A stretch of 64,000 nt of DNA from Nitrospinaceae bacterium UBA7883 (GTDB lineage Bacteria > Nitrospinota_A > UBA7883). The position numbers and the translations under genes were made by a program. Below are positions 37,273 to 44,889 of this stretch, one piece after another. The stretch lies in NCBI GenBank assembly GCA_002500605.1, contig DLRR01000019.1, forward strand, positions 1-64,000, read 5' to 3'. The notes under the pieces were generated by a model. That model saw nothing but the letters and a program-made list of their open reading frames with translations. It was not told where the DNA came from and searched no databases. Every line of letters begins with the position of its first letter. The first letter of the stretch is position 1.

Positions 37273-37770
37273 ATGTCAAAGGAATTTGATTCAATCCCCG
37301 AAAAACTAGCTCAGTTTGCCACATCGCAAAAGTTATTTTTTATCGCTTCTTCTACTGGTAATGGGGATGTAAACATTTCTCCTAAAGGGGTAGTACCAAT
37401 TGTAGTCATAGATGACAGGACAGTTGCATATGCAGATTATCACGGATCAGGAGATCAAACTTCTGAACACATTATGGGAGGTGGGAAGGCAACCCTCCTC
37501 TTCATCTCTTTCGATAAAACACCTCTTATTGTTAGGTTCTTTTGTACAGGAGAAGTGATTTCACCTGGTACAGATGAGTTTGTTGGAATTTCAAACAGGT
37601 ACTTCTCAAGCTTGGATTCGACGCAGTTACGACAAATCTTTGTTTTTAACGTTTACAAAGTCCAGAGAAGTTGTGGATTTGGAGTTCCGGAAATGGAGTA
37701 TTTAGGTGATAGGTCAGGCCAAAAATACTATAGGGAGTTGTTAGAATCTGAACCTGATGGAGGTTGGTAA
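37273..37770 (+). CDS. Pyridoxamine 5'-phosphate oxidase family protein
   Basis: A 165-aa split-barrel flavin-binding protein. The N-terminal FFIASSTGNGDVNISPKG and YADYHGSGDQTSEHI match the PPOX-like group that binds FMN or F420. The short length and lack of a PdxH C-terminal motif argue against a true pyridoxine oxidase. A purine-rich site (TTAGGAAGAAAA) precedes the ATG. Substrate unknown. Confidence 0.82.
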   Translation: MSKEFDSIPEKLAQFATSQKLFFIASSTGNGDVNISPKGVVPIVVIDDRTVAYADYHGSGDQTSEHIMGGGKATLLFISFDKTPLIVRFFCTGEVISPGTDEFVGISNRYFSSLDSTQLRQIFVFNVYKVQRSCGFGVPEMEYLGDRSGQKYYRELLESEPDGGW

Positions 37771-37836
37771 CTATCCATTTCTAGACTCTAGTAGTCAGTT
37801 TCAATCCGTTTTGTTTTACTGCCGCATCAACGTTTT

Positions 37837-38313
37837 TTAGGGTTTGTTTTGATCGTGATAGGTTGATAATTCTTCTATATAATACTCACGCTTGCCTTTT
37901 GGAGTAATAACAATTGCCTCGTCACTTTCCTGTTTACCAACAAGAGATTTTCCTATTGGAGAGGCAAGAGAGATTTTGCCTAAATCCGGGTTTACTTCCT
38001 CGGGGAATACAAAAGTGAATTTAACAACCTCACCTGTGTTGATGTCTTCAAGAGTAACCTTAGATCCAAGGCCAATCCTGTCGACTGGAATGGATCTAAT
38101 ATCTATAGATGATATTTCACTGACGCGTTTTTGAAGCTGCCCTATTCGTAATTCTACAAACGATTTACGCTCTTTGGCGGCATCATACTCCGCGTTTTCT
38201 GACAAATCACCAAAATCAGCGGCCCGCTTTAGCTCTTTTGGCAGCTCCACTCGAAGCTCATGGTTTAACTTTTCCAGTTCTTTTTCGAGTTTTTTAACTA
38301 TGCTAATGTTCAT
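37837..38313 (-). CDS. greA: Transcription elongation factor GreA
   Basis: Stimulates transcript cleavage by backtracked RNA polymerase. The N-terminal coiled coil carries the acidic tip in LSENAEYDAAKERKSF, with the two catalytic acidic residues. The C-terminal FKBP-like domain ends in LASPIGKSLVGKQESDEAIV. The frame extends to 38370, but ATG 38313 gives the family length of 158 aa and the normal N-terminus. It is divergent from dnaK across about 270 bases. Confidence 0.92.
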   Translation of the reverse strand: MNISIVKKLEKELEKLNHELRVELPKELKRAADFGDLSENAEYDAAKERKSFVELRIGQLQKRVSEISSIDIRSIPVDRIGLGSKVTLEDINTGEVVKFTFVFPEEVNPDLGKISLASPIGKSLVGKQESDEAIVITPKGKREYYIEELSTYHDQNKP

Positions 38314-38474
38314 CTTATTGAGATTCCATTTGTTTAGGGAAATATTGCGGACATTACTTTGGCGCAACATCTTGGCAAGTACTACTACTCTTTTTTAGTT
38401 CTATCATTATACCAACTAAAAATGCTTTGGGTTAAAACTATCAAATATTTATTAAAATCTTTACCTGCACACAC

Positions 38475-38557
38475 TTGACTTGTCCAACAACCAATTTTAT
38501 ACCGTAGGTGACTGAACTAAAATTTGACCTTGTTCATAACAACCAGTTTGTTATGAA
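38475..38557 (+). promoter_or_regulatory. dnaK promoter with 25-bp palindrome in the leader
   Basis: TTGACT (38475-38480) and TATACC (38498-38503), 17 bases apart, form a sigma70-like promoter. Transcription would start near 38510. Downstream, TTCATAACAA (38533-38542) and TTGTTATGAA (38548-38557) are perfect 10-bp inverted copies around a 5-base spacer, ending 30 bases before the ATG. No CIRCE (TTAGCACTC-N9-GAGTGCTAA) and no sigma32 promoter are present. An operator or leader hairpin role is inferred. Confidence 0.7.
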
Positions 38558-38587
38558 ATTAATAATATAAGTAAATTAGAGGAAGTA

Positions 38588-40528
38588 ATGGGAAAGATTA
38601 TAGGAATAGACCTTGGCACAACCAACTCAGTAGTGGCAGTTATGGAGGGTGGCGAACCCAAGATTATTGTCAACGAAGAAGGCTCCCGTACCACCCCATC
38701 TGTTGTGGCTTTCACAAAGGATGGAAAGCAACTTATCGGTCAGGCAGCCAAGAACCAGGCTATTACAAACCCAGAGAACACAGTTTTTTCCATTAAGCGA
38801 TTTATGGGTCGAAAGTACAGTGAAGTTAGCGAAGAAATGAAGATGGTTCCATACAATGTGGTTGAAAGTACTGATGGAATGGCCATGGTGGAGATTCGTG
38901 GTAAGAACTACTCGCCAACAGAAATAGCGGCTATGATTCTACAAAAACTAAAGTCCGCAGCAGAGGCATATCTTGGCGAGAGCATATCCGAAGCGGTTAT
39001 TACTGTTCCAGCATACTTTAACGATGCCCAGCGGCAGTCTACAAAAGACGCAGGAAAAGTAGCTGGCCTTGAAGTAAAGAGGATAATCAACGAACCGACC
39101 GCAGCAGCCTTAGCTTACGGCATGGACAAACAAGCTGACGAGACCATAGCCGTATATGATCTTGGCGGCGGTACTTTTGACATTTCTATTCTCGAAGTTG
39201 GTGACAATGTCGTGGAAGTAAAGGCAACAAATGGCGATACACACCTTGGCGGTGATAACTTTGATCAATTTGTCATTAACTGGCTTATTGCCGAATTTAA
39301 AAAAGATCAAGGAATAGACCTAAGCAATGATGTTATGGCTTTGCAAAGATTGAAAGAGGCTGCTGAGAAAGCAAAAAAAGAGCTTTCTCACTCACCTGAT
39401 ACTGAAATCAATTTGCCTTTTCTCACAGCGGATGCATCTGGTCCTAAACACATGCAGACTTCGCTGTCTCGTTCGAAATTTGAATCAATGATAGACGACA
39501 AAGTAGCCAAAACACTTACACCAGTAAAAAATGCTATGTCCGATGCCGGAGTTTCTCCTGGAGATGTCCACGAAGCAATACTAGTTGGAGGGTCAACTCG
39601 AGTACCACTTGTAGAGGAAATGGTTAAGGAGTATTTTCAAAAAGACGTGCATAAAGGAGTTAATCCAGATGAGGTGGTTTCACTAGGAGCAGCAATTCAA
39701 GCTGGTGTTCTCGCAGGTGATGTTAAGGATATTTTATTGTTGGATGTAACACCGCTTAGCTTAGGCATAGAAACTTTGGGTGGTGTTATGACAAAATTAA
39801 TTGAACGTAATGCGACCATCCCTACAAAGAAAAGTGAGGTTTTTTCCACAGCAGCAGAAAATCAGACATCTGTTGAAATCCACGTCCAGCAAGGCGAGAG
39901 ACAAATGGCCAATGATAATAAAACACTTGGCCGGTTTCATCTTGATGAGATTCCGCCAGCTCCTCGTGGAGTGCCGCAAATTGAAGTTACATTCGACATT
40001 GATTCCAATGGAATAGTACATGTTTCTGCAAAAGACAAAGGAACCGGTAAAGAGCAAAAAATCACTATTTCTGGGAGTTCTGGTATATCCGAAGATGAAA
40101 TTAGCCGTATGGTGAATGAAGCTAAGGAGAATGAGGAGGAAGATAAGAAAGCCAAAGAGTTAGCCGAGGTTAAAAATCAAGCAGATGCTCTGGTTTACCA
40201 GACAGAAAAAACTCTTAAAGAGCATGGTGATAAAGTTTCGGAAGAGGACCGTAAAAATATAGAGAACGAGCTAGAAGCAACCAAGAAGGCTATAGAGAAC
40301 AATGACCCACAAAATATAAGTCAGGCCATTGAAAAGCTTCAAACAGCCAGCCATAAATTGGCTGAAGAGGTTTACAAACAAACTTCACAGCAAGCAACTG
40401 GCTCACCAGATGGAGAACCGCAAAACGAAGATTCTGGAGCAGGCCATCAAGCCCACGAATCATCTTCCCCCGATGATGTGGTAGATGCGGAGTTTGTGGA
40501 TGCGGACAAGGATAAAAAGGAAGAGTAA
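38588..40528 (+). CDS. dnaK: Chaperone protein DnaK (Hsp70)
   Basis: ATP-driven protein-folding chaperone. The ATPase domain begins IIGIDLGTTNSVVAVMEGG and includes AVYDLGGGTFDISILEVG and the VGGSTRVPLV motif. The substrate domain follows the linker near residue 385 (LLLDVTPLSLGIETLGG). The protein ends in an acidic tail with an Asp/Glu/Lys-rich terminus, here DKDKKEE. Length is 646 aa. GrpE is encoded about 18 kb away, and no dnaJ follows in this window, so the chaperone genes are dispersed. Confidence 0.98.
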   Translation: MGKIIGIDLGTTNSVVAVMEGGEPKIIVNEEGSRTTPSVVAFTKDGKQLIGQAAKNQAITNPENTVFSIKRFMGRKYSEVSEEMKMVPYNVVESTDGMAMVEIRGKNYSPTEIAAMILQKLKSAAEAYLGESISEAVITVPAYFNDAQRQSTKDAGKVAGLEVKRIINEPTAAALAYGMDKQADETIAVYDLGGGTFDISILEVGDNVVEVKATNGDTHLGGDNFDQFVINWLIAEFKKDQGIDLSNDVMALQRLKEAAEKAKKELSHSPDTEINLPFLTADASGPKHMQTSLSRSKFESMIDDKVAKTLTPVKNAMSDAGVSPGDVHEAILVGGSTRVPLVEEMVKEYFQKDVHKGVNPDEVVSLGAAIQAGVLAGDVKDILLLDVTPLSLGIETLGGVMTKLIERNATIPTKKSEVFSTAAENQTSVEIHVQQGERQMANDNKTLGRFHLDEIPPAPRGVPQIEVTFDIDSNGIVHVSAKDKGTGKEQKITISGSSGISEDEISRMVNEAKENEEEDKKAKELAEVKNQADALVYQTEKTLKEHGDKVSEEDRKNIENELEATKKAIENNDPQNISQAIEKLQTASHKLAEEVYKQTSQQATGSPDGEPQNEDSGAGHQAHESSSPDDVVDAEFVDADKDKKEE

Positions 40529-40647
40529 TAATCTAGATTCAAAAAGACAACATTGCAAGTGTCTCTAGATTTATGTTTTGAATTGCATGAATAGCATCGG
40601 CCACAGCCATTCTCGAAATTATTATGTTTTAACCTGATAAAGTTGTC

Positions 40648-40679
40648 TCCTGGTAAAGGTGAATCTCCTTTAACCTAGG
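40648..40679. terminator. Hairpin between dnaK and the converging redox operon
   Basis: GGTAAAGG (40652-40659) pairs with CCTTTAACC (40667-40675) with one bulged A, and a further CCT and AGG close the base. It lies in the 208-base gap where two converging units end. No T tract follows on either strand, so rho-independent termination is not assured. A bidirectional RNA 3'-end structure is a reasonable reading. Confidence 0.35.
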
Positions 40680-40736
40680 AAATAAAGTACTGCTTGGATC
40701 ATGGCCGAGTTACAGCCTCTACACTACATAAACTAA

Positions 40737-42167
40737 CTATGAAGTTCTCATGGCCATCGGTTGCATCGTCATCCATGTAAACAACACAGTATAGATGATG
40801 ATGACTGCAAATAGGGGGATAGCCCTAACCATGCTTTCCTTGGAGCCATTGAATAGCTTTGCCGAAGTTTTGTATGAAAGATAGATACTTGATATAAACC
40901 CCGTTGTTAGCATCATATACTGAAAGATCAGTTGAAGCCTCATGCCCAGTATCATTTTGATTTTTTCGCCAGCCGTTCCGAAGATGTTCATACCACGGCC
41001 AAGTGGATCCGATATGACAGGAACAATCTCCAACCCCTCCATATTGAAATGACCAAAGTTATGAGATAGGTGGTAGAACAGGGCTAGTGGAAGTAGGGCA
41101 TATGAGAACTGGACAAATATTTGCTTTGTGGAGGCGCCATTTGAATAGGATACTTTATTAACAATACTTGACGCAATTAGGTGACCAAAGAGAACAGCCA
41201 CAACAAACCCGACCTCTAGTAAAGTGAAGGTGGACAGGTACAGGCTGTAGTTCGTAAGCATTGTGTCTTGGGCCCAGGTGGTCCAATTGGGTAGCATTGT
41301 GAACCCGTGATAAGCTGTGAGGGCCAAAAGCGTTAGGATCAGGATTGATTCGTCGAATCGACCCTTATAACCGTGCGATACATCTGCTAGTAAAGGCCTC
41401 AGGTTCAAGGACATGTTGTCAGATGGGCATGTTTTAAAACACTCTGTACACATAATACAGTTTGAGTTATTCGACATACCACCAGGATACTCGTGGGTGG
41501 GACAGCCGTACCCCTTTTCGTTTCCGGTAATGCAATCCTTGCTTTTGCAGGCTTGACATACCTCGTTATCCTTCGATCGGATCTCCACGGGGGCTAAATT
41601 TGAATACATCCCTACTATTCCCCCAACAAAACAGACATAGCGGCAGAAAGCCTTTTTCTCGAAAACAAGGGCGGTCATAACAGCTAGTACAACCAATGCA
41701 AAGGCAAGATAGGCGGTATTAAGTGGGTTGTAAGTTATTAAAAGTCCCAGTTCAAGCCAGGTAACGATGATGAAAAAGGCTGTGGCAAGGTGCCTGTTTT
41801 TGAGTAAAGTGGGCCACTTGAAGGCCATGGAGAGCCCCTCTTTTTTTCCCCAGAAAGAAATTCTTTCAGTCCAGTCCGCTACGGCTGACCATGGGCAGAT
41901 AAGGCACCAACTCGACCCGCTTAGTATGATCAGGAATATTACCCCAATCCACCAGGTGGTCCACACGGCCACAGTGGCAAAATTCGCCCCCGGGTTTTGT
42001 GTTCCGTAAATACCGGAGGCGAGGATGACGAAAAGTATTAACACCATAGGTAGCGTGAATACGAACTGGAAGGCTCGGGCTCTAAGCGCCACCTTTACAA
42101 CCTTGAACTCGGATAGGCTGTATGTAGAATATCTGTTTTTGGCACTGCCCTTGTAGCTATTTTTCAT
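40737..42167 (-). CDS. NapH/CcoG-like 4Fe-4S membrane protein
   Basis: A 476-aa polytopic protein with about ten helices. Cys motifs are CLICPWS near residue 88, CRYVC near 175, CQACKSKDC near 205 and CIMCTECFKTCP near 240, the last a 4Fe-4S ferredoxin site. The C-terminal half adds several more helices and His residues (SHNFGHFNMEG). This resembles NapH/NosR-type quinol-oxidising electron-transfer modules. It is the last gene of the minus-strand redox operon, 66 bases after a NapG-like gene, and forms a second NapG/NapH-like pair. The exact partner enzyme is not known. Confidence 0.75.
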   Translation of the reverse strand: MKNSYKGSAKNRYSTYSLSEFKVVKVALRARAFQFVFTLPMVLILFVILASGIYGTQNPGANFATVAVWTTWWIGVIFLIILSGSSWCLICPWSAVADWTERISFWGKKEGLSMAFKWPTLLKNRHLATAFFIIVTWLELGLLITYNPLNTAYLAFALVVLAVMTALVFEKKAFCRYVCFVGGIVGMYSNLAPVEIRSKDNEVCQACKSKDCITGNEKGYGCPTHEYPGGMSNNSNCIMCTECFKTCPSDNMSLNLRPLLADVSHGYKGRFDESILILTLLALTAYHGFTMLPNWTTWAQDTMLTNYSLYLSTFTLLEVGFVVAVLFGHLIASSIVNKVSYSNGASTKQIFVQFSYALLPLALFYHLSHNFGHFNMEGLEIVPVISDPLGRGMNIFGTAGEKIKMILGMRLQLIFQYMMLTTGFISSIYLSYKTSAKLFNGSKESMVRAIPLFAVIIIYTVLFTWMTMQPMAMRTS

Positions 42168-42233
42168 AGGTGTATTAAAACTGCATGTATATATTGGGAA
42201 GTGGGTATGAATTGCGATGCATGAAAAGTTTGA

Positions 42234-42806
42234 TTAGTCTGGAAATACTTTTATGGACTTTGGGTTGGAAACGCAAAAGTAAGCACAGATACCACAACCG
42301 ACGCAATACCCTTCTACTACACTGGGGCCCTTGCTAAAAAATATTGCCTTGTCATGCAGCGGGCACCGGTCGTAGCAGTAGTCACAGTTTTTATCTACCC
42401 CCTGATGGGCAAAACATGTGGACTTGTTTATGACTGCGACACCAATTCTGATATCTTTTGTTTTAACAGAAAGCAACGCCCCATCGGGACATGCCTGTGA
42501 ACAAACCGGCGGGTCGCAGAGGTAGCATGGGACGTCTTCGGGGATTATTACTGGGGTTCCTTGGGCGGGGCCTTTTTCCATTAATTTTTGGATTGCGTTA
42601 TAGGGGCATGCCTCTATGCACTCATTGCAAAGAGTGCATTTGGTTCTGAAGTCCGACTCGGTTACGGCTCCCGGAGGCCTGATATGTTCCCTTCCTCGAA
42701 ACTCCTCCGATACCCCCTCTATGGTACCGGCAACAGCACCGATAATTGACTGAAAACTCTCCTTAAGAAAGGTTTTCCTGTCCATGTTGGCTTCTGAATT
42801 TTTCAT
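42234..42806 (-). CDS. NapG-like 4Fe-4S ferredoxin protein (second copy)
   Basis: About 190 aa with four clustered Cys motifs: CTLCNECIEACP, CYLCDPPVCSQACP, a CFAHQG...CDYCYDRCP group, and CVGCGICAYFC. The N-terminus (MDRKTFLKESFQSIIG) has only one Arg, so a TAT signal is not clear-cut. The frame is open to 42854, but a small zinc-ribbon gene ends at 42814; ATG 42806 or 42785 is more likely. It precedes the NapH-like membrane gene and probably passes electrons with it. Confidence 0.75.
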   Translation of the reverse strand: MKNSEANMDRKTFLKESFQSIIGAVAGTIEGVSEEFRGREHIRPPGAVTESDFRTKCTLCNECIEACPYNAIQKLMEKGPAQGTPVIIPEDVPCYLCDPPVCSQACPDGALLSVKTKDIRIGVAVINKSTCFAHQGVDKNCDYCYDRCPLHDKAIFFSKGPSVVEGYCVGCGICAYFCVSNPKSIKVFPD

Positions 42807-42813
42807 TTTGCTT

Positions 42814-42972
42814 TCATAAACAGTTTTCGCAGACAAGGTCGTTGCCGTTATCATGCATCTCGGTGAAAAGATGCTCCGAACCGCATTCCGAACATTTCCC
42901 CATAATAACCTCTTCTACTGTATCTTTATCCAGGTCCATTTCATTCTCTACGACTTCTTTGTTAGTTTTCAT
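42814..42972 (-). CDS. Small zinc-ribbon protein (52 aa) in the redox operon
   Basis: From ATG 42972 to TGA 42814-42816 the frame gives 52 aa. An acidic N-terminal half (VVENEMDLDKDTVEEV) is followed by a two-CxxC ribbon: CSEC (27-30) and CENC (48-51). A strong Shine-Dalgarno (GAGAGGAA) lies 8-9 bases upstream, inside the end of the DUF255 gene, which it overlaps by 11 bases; the NapG-like gene follows directly. The four Cys and operon fit make a real metal-binding protein likely. Function unknown; a role in Fe-S or zinc handling is only a guess. Confidence 0.72.
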   Translation of the reverse strand: MKTNKEVVENEMDLDKDTVEEVIMGKCSECGSEHLFTEMHDNGNDLVCENCL

Positions 42973-44689
42973 TTAGACTGTTCCTCTCTTCATAGTTTAA
43001 TTTCTTTAGTTTTATACATACCCTCTGAAACCAAGGCTTGGAGGCGTTTGGGTACTCTGCCAGGAATAGCCCGGTGGTTTCCTTTGCCGTTTGAAGATAC
43101 TCCTTTTCCCCTGTTGCCGAATGAGCCATCAAAAGGGTATAAGCGGCTATTCCATTCCCCACATACGGTTTATTGGTCGAGACATGATCGCCAGTTCTGT
43201 AATATTTTTTTGAAGTGCTTTTTCTCCCGACAAAACCTCCACCAGATGAATCATGTAGGTTAGACTGCATGAACTTTAGGATTCTTTCTGCCTGCTCCAA
43301 TAGGTTCAAGTCTCCCAGAGTCCTATAGCCTTTCAAAAGGGCCAGCGCAAAAATAGCGTTGTCCACCAGCTGGCCATCGAGCTCTCCCTTTTTGCTCTTA
43401 TGGTTATAATACGAAAGCATACCTTCGCTGGTGATCATGTTCTTAATAAAAAAATCAAAAACCTTTACCGCGACCTCTTTATACTTTGTATCATTTAATG
43501 TCTGCCATGCGTCTAACATAGCAATAAGCATCAAGGCATTGGAGGCTGAATAACCAGTTTTATCTATGCTTGGTGGTGAAACCAGCTTCCTTTCGGATGA
43601 ATTGAGGTGATAATAAACTCCATCAGCAGCTTGACTTCCGTAGAAATATCCAAGTTTGTCATACAATGTATTCATAGCGTAATCAAGCGCTGCACCTGCC
43701 AATTCTTTATACCGCGTGTTGCCTGTTATCTCGTATGCCTTGAGATAAGCCTCAATCAACTCAGCGTTTTCTTGTAGCATCTTTTCAAAATGTGGAAGTG
43801 ACCAGTCTTTTTGAAGGGAATAACGAAAAAAACCCCCATCCACTGTGTCAAAAAGACCGTAAATCTTATCTTCCCTTTGCAGGAGCCCAATTTTTTTAAC
43901 CCACCCTTTAGCTTCTCTATCCGAGTGCAATTTAATCAAATAGGATAAGGCCGGTTTTGCATCACTTCTTTCTCCAGCTTTTATCGCTCCTCCGACGTAG
44001 TCGAGGCTCTTTGTTGCCATATCGAGCCACTTTTGTTCATTTGTATCTTTGTATAACTCGAGCAAAAAAGATATGCTGCCCCCATGGGCTTTTTTCTCTC
44101 GGTCACCAAACCCGCCATATTCTTTATCGTAGTTGTTAGTTACTATGGCCTGCATTAATAAAAGGGCTGTATCTAGGTTGTCATTATCTGTAGGAACAAA
44201 GTCTAGTTTATTTGCGACTTGTCCAGCTTCATCAATGGTGGAGGGTTTATATTTAGTTTTCACATACTCCGCAGTTTTCTTGAGATTCTCAAGTAAGGTT
44301 TTTTTCTCAATATACCCTGGTCTGGATGCCAGGGGCTCATCTGTGGGTGAGAGGATGACAGTATATGGAAGACCTGTTGGGGAAAAACGTCCGGCTACTA
44401 TATCCTTTCTCTTGTCGAAATCCACAAAGACGTTTACATAATTATTGTTGAGATAGTAGGCCACATCAGCTGACTCTAATGAGTTTGTCTCATAGACTGT
44501 ACACCAGAAACACCAGGCGGCTGTAACCAGCATAAAGATAGGCTTGTTATTATTTCTGGCGTATTTGAAGGTTTCTTCTGAGTACTCCATCCATTCAACA
44601 AGGGATTTCTCCAAGCTTGATGCTGGCTGCACTATTGTTATAGATATAATAAGAGCAACTCCCACAAAGCTAGCCATGACTTTATTCAT
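42962..44689 (-). CDS. Exported DUF255 thioredoxin-fold protein with glycosidase-like toroid
   Basis: A 575-aa protein with a Sec signal peptide (first 25 residues, ending near PASS). Its N-terminal domain is the DUF255/SPATA20-type thioredoxin fold with WCFWC (a CxxC) near residue 60 and LPYTVILSP. The remainder (about 165-560) is rich in alpha-helical pairs like six-hairpin glycosidase toroids, with repeated GGF and LDYAMN motifs. Cytoplasmic YyaL is the closest plan, but this one is exported. It lies within the nap-type operon, suggesting a thiol redox or cofactor maturation role in the periplasm; that is inference. Confidence 0.78.
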   Translation of the reverse strand: MNKVMASFVGVALIISITIVQPASSLEKSLVEWMEYSEETFKYARNNNKPIFMLVTAAWCFWCTVYETNSLESADVAYYLNNNYVNVFVDFDKRKDIVAGRFSPTGLPYTVILSPTDEPLASRPGYIEKKTLLENLKKTAEYVKTKYKPSTIDEAGQVANKLDFVPTDNDNLDTALLLMQAIVTNNYDKEYGGFGDREKKAHGGSISFLLELYKDTNEQKWLDMATKSLDYVGGAIKAGERSDAKPALSYLIKLHSDREAKGWVKKIGLLQREDKIYGLFDTVDGGFFRYSLQKDWSLPHFEKMLQENAELIEAYLKAYEITGNTRYKELAGAALDYAMNTLYDKLGYFYGSQAADGVYYHLNSSERKLVSPPSIDKTGYSASNALMLIAMLDAWQTLNDTKYKEVAVKVFDFFIKNMITSEGMLSYYNHKSKKGELDGQLVDNAIFALALLKGYRTLGDLNLLEQAERILKFMQSNLHDSSGGGFVGRKSTSKKYYRTGDHVSTNKPYVGNGIAAYTLLMAHSATGEKEYLQTAKETTGLFLAEYPNASKPWFQRVCIKLKKLNYEERNSLNEN

Positions 44690-44743
44690 AAAGACCCTTT
44701 CTTCTCGTGCCTATCGCAGAAATATTTCTTGGCACATGTTTAC

Positions 44744-44872
44744 TCACCAAATGTAAAATTTGTAGCTCGCTGTATCTCTGACATATTTCTCTTTGCCGTG
44801 TAAATAAAGCCATGGAATAGCGATAACAAACAACACAATCAATGTATCAACACGTTTTCTTAATAACTGCAT
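44744..44872 (-). CDS. 42-aa single-helix peptide resembling the CcoG N-terminus
   Basis: ATG 44872 to TGA 44744-44746 encodes a basic start (MQLLRKRVD), one hydrophobic helix (TLIVLFVIAIPWLYL) and HGKEKYVRDTASYKFYIW. The PW-L-x-x-x-G ... D ... KFYI spacing is what I know from the beginning of CcoG-type 4Fe-4S membrane proteins, where the chain would continue into further helices. Here a stop follows at once, and no continuing frame is seen downstream. It sits between napH and the DUF255 gene. It is either a deliberate small membrane subunit or a truncated remnant. Confidence 0.55.
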   Translation of the reverse strand: MQLLRKRVDTLIVLFVIAIPWLYLHGKEKYVRDTASYKFYIW

Positions 44873-44889
44873 TTTTTGATTAGGTCCCT

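Noticed and set aside
42853..43263. A 136-codon plus-strand frame across the redox operon
   Set aside because: It is antisense to the DUF255 and zinc-ribbon genes and has no family features.
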